From NCBI GenBank assembly GCA_036897095.1, contig JAYMSP010002787.1, positions 1 to 22,487 of the forward strand: 22,487 nt of DNA, given 5' to 3'. The notes beneath the pieces are model-generated. The model was not told where the DNA came from and did no database searches. It worked only from the letters and a program-made list of their open reading frames with translations. Position 1 is the stretch's first letter; every line of letters starts with the position of its first letter. Shown in pieces: positions 10,443 through 19,137 of this stretch. The stretch comes from Plantago elongata (taxonomy: Eukaryota > Streptophyta > Magnoliopsida > Lamiales > Plantaginaceae). A program made the translations under genes and the position numbers.

Positions 10443-11364
10443 AGCTTTAATTATGGGAAACTAACATAGTTTAGGCAAGGGTATCAGTTTACATTTATGT
10501 GCCTGTTTCTCTTGTCGTTTTGTAGAATATTACCAGACATTAGTTTACTGTTGTGTGTTTGTTATTGCTGTTGTTTTGTAGAAGATTAGCAAGCTTGGCA
10601 TTATATGCTAGCATTGTTGTATGATTATCCATGGACATATCTAATGCAATAGCAACTTTGTTGTTACTTTTCTCTTCTTTTCATTTTTCAAGTCTGTGCT
10701 CTTTAACTTCTTATCCATGTGCTACTTTTGAGACTCTTATTCAGAGTATGGTTCTGGTAAGTTGGAGATTCTGATGAAATTTGAGATGTCTGATAAACTT
10801 TTTACCTCTATGTGGAGATCAGTCTGTATATTTTCTTTGCCGGAATCTGTTTGTTACAGATATGGCTTGCAATCCAGCAATTTTGTGTTGAATTTGGAGA
10901 AACTGGTTGTTAACTTTATGTCTATGCTTGCTAAGAAGGTAGGTAAGCTTTTCAATATAGGAAATTGACTTAGTTTAGAATATTAGCTTACATTTATGTG
11001 TCGGTTACTGTTGTCGTTTTATAGACTATTACCAAACATTGGTGCACATTTATATGTCTGTTAACGTTGTCGTTTTGTAGAATCTTGCCACTATATGATG
11101 ACATTGTTCTATGATAATCCGTGGACAGGTATAATTCAATAACAAGTTTGTCGTTTCTTCCCTTCAAGTCTCTGCCCTGTAACTTCTTATCAATGTGCTA
11201 CTTCTGAAATGCTTGTTAAGTTTAATGACTCTGGGAAATTGGAGATTTCTGTTGAAACTTGAGATTTCCAATAAACTTCTTCGTAAACGTGTGGGAATTG
11301 GTGTACATGTTTTCTTTTCTCTATATCTATTTGTCATGGTTACGACTTGCAATCTAGCAACTTC
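10443..11364. repeat. Tandem duplication of about 500 bp in the 3' flank of the RxLxF protein gene
   Basis: Copy 1 (about 10443-10884) and copy 2 (about 10946-11364) run in parallel. Shared blocks include AGTTTAG, TTACATTTATGTG, TTGTCGTTTT.TAGA, ATTACCA.ACATT, CTTCTTATC.ATGTGCTACTT, TTGGAGATT, ATAAACTT and CTTGCAATC.AGCAA. The duplication starts about 17 bp past the stop codon, so it probably doubled the original 3'-UTR or terminator region. Short open frames inside it are not coding. Confidence 0.85.
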
Positions 11365-12503
11365 CCTTCAGCACTGTTGATTTCTGAACTAGATTTGTTT
11401 AGTTGATATCATAGCTAGATATGTTTTGTGATCAGCATGGACTAGCTAGTGATCTTTTGTGCTGAGTTCTGTGTCTCGAAAGTGATTAGAAACCGTGTAA
11501 TTGTCAAGGATTCTTGTATACCCTCTCAAATATGTTCTGGTTTATGTACTAGAGGTTTTGTTTTTGTACATATATTGTACTGAAGGTTATTTCCGAGCTC
11601 AGGTTTGACCCATTCTGTGTGTGCCTGTTCAAGTGGTAAGCTTCTTTTAGATGCAAGAACAAACACTTGTTTCTTATGACACAGAACTTGTGCTCTGCTG
11701 TTTATTCTTGAGAATCCGATACCTCATTTTGGCCAAAAGATAAAACAAAATTAGCTCTTGTTCCGTGGATGATTTCGTACCAAGTTAGAGTTAGTAGCCG
11801 TTGACAGATTGAGGAGATATATTAAAACCTGCCCATGTTGTTCAAACTGAATTCGATTTGTTGTTTCTGTTACGGGTTGCAGGGTTGGTTAAGATGAAGC
11901 TAAATCTCATCTGGAAGTAGTTTTGAGCTTAGTCTTTCTGCACGTTTAAGATCCAAATAGCTTGCTTAATCTACTTGCCTTGAGCACAAATCTTCTTGAT
12001 CTTGTACCAAAATGTCCAACATATCAACTGTCAAGTTAGGCCAACTAACAGTGCTCCCTAGACTTCAACATATCAATCACGCCTTCACGAATATTCATCT
12101 CATTAGATCAAGCTCTGATACCGGTTTTACCTTGAGATCATACGAGCCTTTCAAACCCAACACTACTTCGAACATTTGTACGACCCGCTCATCTCCTATA
12201 CTTTAACTGCAAACATCGCAAGTATCTAACTACAAAGTAGTCGTGATACATAATCTATTCAAATAAAACAAAATCACGTTGTTTAAACGTAAATTGTGTA
12301 TGTAAGAGTAATCCCGTACCTCATCGTATTATTAGAAACCAAACCTCGTTTACACAGACACACCTCGTGTCCCTCTATATCAACATTAATCATACCGAAC
12401 CTACTTCGCCCAAAAAAAAAAAAAAAAACTAAAAACTAAAAAGAAAAATATAATAAAATCATAAAAAAGATCTCCATCGTCTCCAACAAACCAGTAGCTA
12501 CAG
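11365..12503. other. Convergent 3' flank between the RxLxF protein gene and the LEA_2 gene
   Basis: No coding region is seen. The left part is T-rich, like a 3' transcript end. Near 12110-12122 there is a possible retroelement primer-binding relic. A 17-base A run (12412-12428) precedes the 3' end of the minus-strand LEA_2 gene, on the plus strand. Confidence 0.65.
12110..12122 (-). other. Possible retrotransposon primer-binding-site relic
   Basis: On the minus strand this reads GGTATCAGAGCT, close to the plant LTR-retrotransposon primer-binding site complementary to initiator tRNA-Met. No paired LTRs or gag/pol frames are visible nearby, so at most this is a small decayed fragment. A chance match of 11-12 bases is possible. 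Confidence 0.3.
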
Positions 12504-13136
12504 CTAAATCTTGGTCCTATACCTGCAACTCTGATTCGCCACCACCCGATTAACCACATCGACATCCAAATCACAGGTCGAATACGTCACCACATGCACA
12601 TCCACCAGCACCTTCACCTTCCCGGAAATCCTCACATACGTCTGCAACGGCAACCTTCCGGAGAGCGCATCGGAGTACACATTGGAATCCGAAAGCAGTC
12701 GATCAGCCAACAAGGTCAGCGTCAGATTCATACCTTCCGTCGTCCTCGCCCCGATCCTACCAGCTGGAACCGGAGCCTGTCCCACCTCGTTCCCGCGGTA
12801 CCGCAGTATCGCGGTGCTGTTGTTGTACGAGAAGCCGACGCGGTTCGGGTTGTGGACGGACATGGAGATGTGGAGGGTGACGTTGATGATGGCGCGGAGG
12901 CGGATGATGTCGAGGGAGAAGTTGAGGTTGGAGAGGGAGACGGAGGTGACGGTGGTGGTGGGGCGTTTGGGTTTGAAGACGGTGAGGGAGAGGATGAGGA
13001 TGAGGAGGCCGAGGAGGAGGAGGGTTCCGATGACGGAGAGGCAGATGCATCGGGTTCGTTTCGATTTCGGGGACATGGTCTTGTGGTTGTGTTTGGGGGA
13101 GGACATTAGGGACTTGTGATCCTTTTCCACGTTCAT
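12504..13136 (-). CDS. LEA_2 / NDR1-HIN1-like (NHL) membrane protein, 210 aa
   Basis: The start is the first ATG of the frame (13136-13134). Later Met codons at 13106 and 13076 are alternatives, and translation from 13106 would lose ten residues without affecting domains. A basic stretch (KSKRTRC, about 24-30) is followed by one membrane helix at about 31-54 (CLSVIGTLLLLGLLILILSL). A LEA_2 fold follows, with VHNPN at 94-98, NSTAILRYRG near 106-115, VPAGRI at 123-128, KVKVLVDV near 173-180 and a terminal CxxD...C segment (C188, C204). Several N-x-S/T sites suit an exposed domain. NHL proteins are single-pass membrane proteins of the plasma membrane or cell surface, often linked to defence or stress (family knowledge). 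The gene is intronless and much GC-richer than its surroundings, which creates long antisense shadow frames. Confidence 0.92.
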   Translation of the reverse strand: MNVEKDHKSLMSSPKHNHKTMSPKSKRTRCICLSVIGTLLLLGLLILILSLTVFKPKRPTTTVTSVSLSNLNFSLDIIRLRAIINVTLHISMSVHNPNRVGFSYNNSTAILRYRGNEVGQAPVPAGRIGARTTEGMNLTLTLLADRLLSDSNVYSDALSGRLPLQTYVRISGKVKVLVDVHVVTYSTCDLDVDVVNRVVANQSCRYRTKI

Positions 13137-13385
13137 GTGGATGTAGATAACACCGTAGCACTGAGAAACTTGGTTCAAAAGGGGCCGAATCAGCCTTCTA
13201 TATGTCGATGTAGAGAGAAATACCCTTCGAAAGGGCTAACTCGTCTTGTGAATGTAAAATATACCGTTGCACATAGACAGAATAGGGTAAGAATGTTGAA
13301 ATATGTGGGAAGGTACAATGTTAAGAAAGAGAGATTGGAAGATCAGTTGGATTAGTCGCACGTAGAGAATTAGTGTATAGGTGGT

Positions 13386-13394
13386 TTTATATAA
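13386..13394 (-). promoter_or_regulatory. Probable TATA box of the LEA_2 gene
   Basis: On the minus strand this reads TTATATAAA, in an otherwise GC-mixed region about 250 bp before the ATG at 13136. That would place the transcript start near 13360 and give a leader of about 225 nt. Position and sequence are the only support. Confidence 0.45.
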
Positions 13395-13711
13395 GGGGAC
13401 TAGGTCCGGCAGGGGTAGTGAATGCTCCGGTGTAGACAGAGGATTGTGGAGAAGAATTTAAAGGGGAAGAATGTTATTTGAATATGGTATGCTATAGGTC
13501 TAAAACGAGAAGAGGAATGAATGAATAAATGAAAATGTTTGTGTTACTAAGCTTAGGTTGTTATAGTTATAATTATTTGTGCCCGTGACTCACTACCCGT
13601 GACTTTAGGTATGTGCCAAGTCATTAATAACTAATTAAGACTTAATATTGACATCTTTCAATTCCAAGGGTCATAAATAATTTAAGCAACTTGAAAGAAA
13701 CATCAAGTGAA

Positions 13712-13829
13712 TGATTGGGAATCGATTTAAATTATGAAATGTCCATTTAAATAGCATATTTTATATACAAAACATGATAAAATATACTATTTGAATGGAC
13801 ATTTTTCAATTCAAATCGTTTCCCAATCA
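13712..13829. mobile_element. Palindromic foldback MITE, 118 bp
   Basis: The ends are TGATTGGGAA and TTCCCAATCA. The arms continue inward as an imperfect inverted repeat nearly to the centre (AAATGTCCATT...TAAATAGCATATTTTAT versus ATAAAATATACTATTTGAATGGACATTT), with a loop of about 12 bases. Such a near-complete stem is typical of small non-autonomous DNA elements. A target-site duplication is not obvious, so the superfamily is left open. Confidence 0.8.
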
Positions 13830-14216
13830 GTCCCTCAAAAAAGTAAGTCAATAACTATATGAAAGGTAAAACAACTTTTGTTGGTATATGTTTAATCATG
13901 ACAGTTATTTGTATAATCTAAATTAAATTTATAAGTTGGAATATAATAATATTTATTTTTCAATATGAAGAAGATTAAGAATACGCTAGAATTTATAAAA
14001 ATTGAACAGATCGTAACCCTGAATAATTGAAATTAGACCGAATATCAAAATTAGATACCTGCTTATTTAGAGGGACAAATTAAAATTCGATACCCTACAC
14101 ATCAGTATATCACAGCACCATCACAGTCAACTATTCTAGAATTCTAGGATGTAATAACATTCTAAATTTAGATGCAATTGAGAAATTGGGCTAGTTAGAC
14201 GAGATTTTAATGGCAA

Positions 14217-14965
14217 AAGTTTTTGAAATATACCGTAGAATAAAACACATCCATTTTATATACTACATAATATCTATGTATTTTTGAAATATTTTACAAT
14301 GGCTATTTATTTAGAAGATATATTCCGGTCATTCTTTTGCTCCGATTTAATGATTTATTACATGTACCTGAAGTATCTCACACATTGGAAGCGCCTCAAG
14401 TGCCGTAAGTATTTCACGCGCTCCACATGTGTCAACTCGCGATTTAATTTCGAAAATAATTTTGAAAGAAAAATAAAATAAAGAAAGATAAATTCACCAA
14501 ATACATAGTCATTGTATCGAGCATGTGAGATACTCCATAACTTGTAATAAATCACCAAATCGGAGCAAGAAAATGACCAGAATATATCTTCTAGACAAAT
14601 AACAATTGTAAAATATATAAAAAATACATAGCCATTGTGTAGTACTCCATCCGGTCCAACTAAAACTTCCTACCATCTTACTTTCTCTTCATTTAAGAAT
14701 TTGCAATAAACAAATAGTTTGTAGTGGATATTATATTGATGAAGTTGTAAGAGGGTAATAAAGTAAGAGAGATTGAACAAAGTAGGAAAAATAAATAATA
14801 AAGAATTAGTTAGTAGAAGTGAAACTTTTTCATTTATGGAACTAGAAAGTTTCTAACGTAATTCCAAAAAAAGAAAGTTATGAAGTTATTAAAAGAACGA
14901 AGGGAGTATATAAAATGAATGTGTTTTACTTTACAATACATTTTAAAAAATATATTGTAGAATTT
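14217..14965. mobile_element. Large foldback element interrupted by a Stowaway-type MITE
   Basis: The left arm (about 14217-14384) pairs with the right arm (about 14519-14642 plus 14907-14965). Matching blocks include AAAACACAT.CATTTTATATA, CTATGTATTTTT, TAGAAGATATATTC.GGTCATT, TTGCTCCGATTT, TGATTTATTACA and GTATCTCACA. The loop of about 134 bp contains an inner stem (CACATTGGAAGCG with CGCTCCACATGTG). The right arm is split by a 262-bp insertion. No transposase is present. The open frames inside the arms are fortuitous. Confidence 0.82.
14643..14908. mobile_element. Stowaway-type MITE (Tc1/mariner) with TA target-site duplication
   Basis: The element runs 14645-14906. Its ends are CTCCATCCGGTCC and, reverse-complemented, CTCCCTTCGTTCT, both variants of the Stowaway terminal repeat CTCCCTCCGTCC. 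It is flanked by TA at 14643-14644 and 14907-14908. The other arm of the surrounding foldback preserves the empty site (TAGTATATAAAATG), so the duplicated TA is shown directly. It is non-coding. Confidence 0.88.
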
Positions 14966-15060
14966 GAGTGACCATTTTCAATTGAAATTGAATTTTTTGT
15001 TTATAAAATATATAATTTGAGTGGGAAGATGGCCGCCTCAGTAGTGTAACAAACATGCCT
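14958..15060 (+). repeat. Dispersed repeat, copy B (mate at 7651-7752)
   Basis: This is the second copy of the repeat described at 7651-7752, in the same orientation, from TAGAATTT to CAAACATGCCT. It abuts the right end of the large foldback element, so it may be part of that element's flank or a host element into which the foldback inserted. Confidence 0.7.
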
Positions 15061-15740
15061 AGTTGTTAATTTTCGTACAAGAGGGCTAAATACAAAATAT
15101 CCACCATCAATTATTATACATGTCAAAAGGGCAGACGTGCAAGAAGGCTTCGAAAGTGATATAACGCAATTTAGAATCGAAGCAAAAAGATTTTAAGCAC
15201 TTGCTTTGGAATTTAGGTTTGCTTCAACGGGCAAAAACAAAGCATTCAAAGTTAAGGACGACAAAAGAAAGATAAATTGCCATTACTTTCTCCTCTTTCC
15301 CATATTATCTTGCTTGGCCATTGTTAAAGTGACATCAATGGGTGTTCAATTTTGAACCATTGGAAATTGCCATCTTTCCCATTTGAAGTAGACAGATTTT
15401 CTCGAAAGTACCTAATGATTTAGTGGCCCGTCATATTTTAATCGATTGTAAATACATACATAAAGTATTACGTGGTATAAAGCATAGATAAATCAACTTA
15501 TCAGCATGGTTCATTATAACATGAGTCAGTATGTGATATCTTCGAAGTTTATATTGTAAAGTTCGTAAAAATATTTTTAGAGGTTTGTAATATATAATAC
15601 TCGATAGTTAATATTGAGTACCGTTTATATTAAAAATATAACTCGTTGATATAAATAACGTTTACTCATCCAAAATGTTTGAAGTTCGAAGTGGTAGAAT
15701 ACATTTCCCACTAGTCACACGATTTGTGTTTATTTGACAG

Positions 15741-15807
15741 GGAAATAAGCTCCAAGATTCACATTCCATCTGTTGATCACAGTGACTTGGGAGCTGATTC
15801 GGGCATG
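15741..15807 (+). pseudogene. Exon-like remnant of 67 bp with splice-site flanks
   Basis: The segment is preceded by TTTATTTGACAG and followed by GTAAGT, and reads EISSKIHIPSVDHSDLGADS... in one open frame. Its base composition is more exon-like than its flanks. No neighbouring exon or start codon could be linked to it. It may be a captured or decayed gene fragment. I do not recognise the family. Confidence 0.3.
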
Positions 15808-16013
15808 GTAAGTGGCCCACTAAACGCGTTGATAGGTCGGTTACAGTTTACGGATAGTAGGTGGCCTTGTACGCATTAACTCTCTACTTAAACACTTCTA
15901 TTTATTACACACACAATTTTGCATATATTGTATTTTTGCTTTGAAAACTAAGATGGTGAGTTTTGACTTTTGATCAAACATGATATTCCATCTTTGAAAA
16001 TATCACTAATTTA

Positions 16014-16108
16014 ACTATAAATATTTAAATATACTATAAACATTATACATAATATGTTAGACTACAAATATTTAAATATACTACAAACATTATACATAAT
16101 ACTGATAG
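16014..16108. repeat. 47-bp direct dimer
   Basis: Two adjacent copies start at 16014 and 16061. Both read ACTA(T/C)AAATATTTAAATAT, then ACTA(T/C)AAACATTATACATAAT, with very few differences, indicating a recent local duplication. Confidence 0.9.
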
Positions 16109-16177
16109 TCTAATATACATGTAAAATACTAAGAATTTAATGTTCGTAATTAAAAATGTAATGAGTATTCGGTTTGT

Positions 16178-16354
16178 CGAATAAATGGTGCTATCTCCCA
16201 ACAACCATATTCAATTGTCAGTTCAAACTTCTACAAGAAACCAATACCTGACGTGACCTTTGTCAAGCTTGGCCATGAAATTCTAGAAGCTGACTTGCTT
16301 TCAACATCTAGTGTTGCAGAATTTGTTTCGAGTGATGACAGAGTTAGGTGTTAA
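16178..16354 (+). pseudogene. Coding-like fragment of about 58 codons, no start
   Basis: The frame runs from about 16178 to TAA at 16352-16354. It has protein-like composition (SNFYKKPIPDVTFVKLGHE, then EADLLSTSSVAEFVSS) and no Met start. It sits among AT-rich repeats 370 bp downstream of the other exon-like remnant (15741-15807), and the two could come from one decayed or captured gene. I do not recognise it. A real terminal exon of an unresolved gene is the alternative. Confidence 0.3.
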
Positions 16355-17682
16355 CTTATCTTTAGGTTTGAAATCAACAAATTAGTCAAATAGTCGCTCA
16401 TAGGGTTTTCCTTATGACTCCAAAAGTTCAAGTAAAAAGAGGCACTATGCGGCTCAATTAGAACAAATTGTATTCCTGATGTCAAAGATAACTATCGGAG
16501 TGTTTGCCTCTCAATTTCAGTTACTTGCATATGCAATACAACAAAGCAAGCAACCGGATTCGATAACAAAATTTCTACTATGACGCTCAGTTCAGTTAAG
16601 CTACATGAGCAAGTTCTAAAACCAGATTTAACTGTAGTACAAGCAGCCTTTACAACCAGATATGACCTCAACACATTGCATCAAATACAATGCTGATCTC
16701 TAGAACAAATTGAAAAGATCTCATTCGGTTAAAACAAAGTGAAAAGATCACGATTTTAGTTTTAGTATTAGAGAACAGGCTCTTTTCAGCTAATCTTTTC
16801 ACAGTTCTGAGTCAGCAAAACAGAATGCCTGTTTCAAAATGCTAACGATTTCAACGAAGACACATGCATATATGCTAGAAGAAGCACTTTAGAAACCAAC
16901 ACAAAAAGGTCAATACCAAACAAAGTAACACGATATAGTCCTGTACACTCTCCTCTAATCAAATGAAGTCTATTGGCATCAGGTTTTTCTTTCAAAAGCA
17001 TTAACTGGAAGTAATTCTAGTTGTTCGGACACAACTAACTCATTTCTTAGTTAATTCTGGTGCCATAGCTGCTAACCTGCAACAGTACTAGTTCCTAACT
17101 TACAAAGCCAACCAAATTCATTCCTATAATAACTACTGAATTCCTAATTTCTCACAAACATCACAAAGTTAACAACTAAATTCAACAAACTATTCCGCAA
17201 CCTACTTAGTTTTGTCCCAAACAGTCTGTTAGCTACTTGATACATCCTCAACCTTAAAGTGAACTTGCATGCATACAAACGTGCACAAACATTAGGCACT
17301 CGAAAACATCACATGTAGATCATGTTAAACTACAATGACAATACTGATGTAACATTGGCAAAAATATGTCATATAAGGCTTCAGTGTATTTCCATAAAGA
17401 AGGTAACAAGGTAATAAGATATTTATAACAACCAACATCGAAGGCCCGAAGACCAGGCAAATTAACATATTGGTCAGTACAAGCATATTTGTTGAGCAAC
17501 AACATCCATATGAAAGCAATACTTAGCCGAATTCTTTATATATATAAATGGAGCAACTAGATGTGCCGCTAAAACAAACATATAACATAAGCAAATGAAA
17601 ACTTAAATTGATCTTAAGCGAAACGAATGAAATTCAGATCACCAAGATGATGACATACTTCCAAACAGTGCCTTCTCCAGCT
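16355..17682. other. Non-coding region downstream of CDKB1
   Basis: No convincing reading frame or RNA gene was found. The right end, nearest 17683, should contain the CDKB1 3'-UTR on the minus strand. The rest is AT-rich with no repeat that I could align internally. Confidence 0.6.
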
Positions 17683-18978
17683 TCAGTACTGAGATTTGTC
17701 CAAGGTGTCAAAGTAAGGGTGATCTAATGCAGCTTTTGCAGAGATCCTGTCAACTGGATCATACTTGAGCATATTCTGCATAAACCAAAAGACAGAACAA
17801 AATTCAGTAATCGAATCTACGATATGAGTGATCATAAAAGCATAAAATTACCAGTAGAAGGTCAAGGCCTTCAGATCCCAAAGATGGAACAACACGAGCC
17901 ATGTCCTGCGACTCCCACTGAGGATACACATGCCAATCCCTCAACGAACTTACGCCTGGCCAATCCACCTCCGTTGGCGTCCCAAGCATCCTACAATCAC
18001 CTCAATTAGCCTCACTCACCATCTGAAATTCTCAACAAATCAACACCAAACAAACTCACATACAAATAAACACAATAAGCTGAGTATGAGCTTAGTATAC
18101 TACCTTAAGATAAGCATCATCTGAAATTCTCAACAAATCAACACGAAACAAACTCACAAACAAATAAACACAATAAGCTGAGTATGAGCTTAGTATGCAT
18201 AGCCTCAAATTCTCAATCAATCAACACAGAACAAACTCATAAACAAATAAACACGAAAAAGCCAAGTAACAATCATGAGCTAAGCATACTACCTGAAGAT
18301 ATGGAGCAGCTGCTGAAACTCCGAATCCCCAGGAAACAAAGCCTGCCGCCTCGCCATCTCCGCAAAAATACACCCGACCGACCACATATCCACCGCAGTC
18401 GAATAATGCGTCGTCCCGAGCAAAACCTCCGGAGCGCGATACCACAACGTCACAATCTCATGCGTGTAGCTCTTCATCGGAACCGTAAACGCCCTAGCCA
18501 AACCTAAGTCCGCAATCTTCAAAATCCCCTTCTCCTTATCCAGCAACAGGTTCTGCGGCTTCAGATCGCGATGAATCACTCCATGAGCATGACAATGCGC
18601 AACTCCCTTCAGCAGCTGGTACAAAAAGCTCATCACCAGTTGCGGCGGAAGCGGCCTAGGGTTTGGGCCTTTCCGATGCGAATCGATGAATTTCTTCAAA
18701 TCAGTGTCCAGGTACTCGAACACGAGGTACAACAAGGGCTTACCATTCTTCGCACTGTCAACGTGCTCGACGCAGAGGAGACGAACGACGTAGAGAGACT
18801 GAGATAGCATCTGTAGGAGAGAAACCTCGCGGAGAGCCGTCGGTGGGACGCCTTCCTCGTCCATTTCGAGACGAGTTTTCTTCAGTGCGACGATTTCGCC
18901 GGTGGATTTCTCCTTGGCTTTGTAGACCTTGCCGTAGGTTCCTTCGCCGACTTTCTCGATCTTCTCGTACTTCTCCAT
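17683..18978 (-). CDS. CDKB1: B1-type cyclin-dependent kinase (CDKB1), complete, three exons, 305 aa
   Basis: Exons are 18293-18978, 17852-17990 and 17683-17775, with introns of 302 and 76 bp; all junctions are GT-AG and in phase. The protein starts [16 protein letters not shown] with the regulatory T14/Y15 pair. K33 is the ATP-binding lysine, and the cyclin-binding helix PPTALRE (45-51) is the plant CDKB1 signature; CDKB2 has a threonine variant. HRDLKPQN at 136-143, DLG at 157-159, T-loop [14 protein letters not shown] (T172) and [13 protein letters not shown] follow. The C-terminus is [14 protein letters not shown]. Length agrees with the family, about 309 aa. CDKB1 pairs with A- and B-type cyclins, acts in the nucleus at G2/M and restrains endoreduplication (established). 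The insert after EHV is shorter than in Arabidopsis CDKB1;1. No defect is seen. Confidence 0.97.
18021..18300. repeat. Triplicated segment in CDKB1 intron 1 that includes the splice-donor region
   Basis: Three direct copies start near 18021, 18119 and 18207 (spacing 98 and 83 bp). They share AAATTCTCAA, AATCAACAC, AAACAAACTCA, ACAAATAAACAC and GAGCT(T/A)AG(T/C)AT. The copy nearest exon 1 ends in the real donor at 18292-18291. The farthest copy retains a similar sequence, reading CTTAAG|GTAGTAT on the minus strand, with a potential decoy GT at 18103-18102. The repeats fill almost the whole intron. Confidence 0.88.
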
Positions 18979-19125
18979 TTGTGGGATTTGGAGATCGGAA
19001 AAGGTGGATTGGTTGGGATTTGCAGGGAATTTGGTGAAGAAGGTGAAAGGGGGGAATTGGAATTTGAAATTGGGAGTGAGTGAAATTGGGGATGATGAAA
19101 TGAAGCTTTGTGTGAAATGAAATGG

Positions 19126-19137
19126 TCACAACGGCTC
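19126..19137 (+). promoter_or_regulatory. MSA-like element (AACGG core) upstream of CDKB1
   Basis: TCACAACGGCTC lies about 150 bp before the CDKB1 ATG and matches 9 of 11 positions of the mitosis-specific activator consensus bound by three-repeat MYB factors. It is on the strand opposite to the gene, which is tolerated for such sites. A G-box, CACGTG, follows at 19151-19156. No clear E2F site was seen. Both sites are short, so function is inference. Confidence 0.35.

Noticed and set aside
10762..11380. Short open frames (60-68 codons) downstream of the 232-aa gene
   Set aside because: They lie in the duplicated 3' flank, do not match each other as proteins between copies, and end at random stops.
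12012..12206. Plus-strand 64-codon frame
   Set aside because: It overlaps the possible retroelement relic and has no protein features; it is probably a repeat fragment.
12594..13119. Long plus-strand open frames (up to 171 codons) opposite the LEA_2 gene
   Set aside because: They are antisense shadows of a GC-rich gene. The products are low-complexity (long E/D/G or R/M runs) with no domain, while the minus frame has a complete LEA_2 architecture.
14284..14558. 65- and 66-codon frames on both strands
   Set aside because: They fall in the arms and loop of the foldback element; the symmetry of the inverted repeat explains their mirrored content.
18184..18807. Plus-strand open frames over CDKB1 exon 1
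   Set aside because: They lie antisense to conserved kinase coding sequence and show no independent features.
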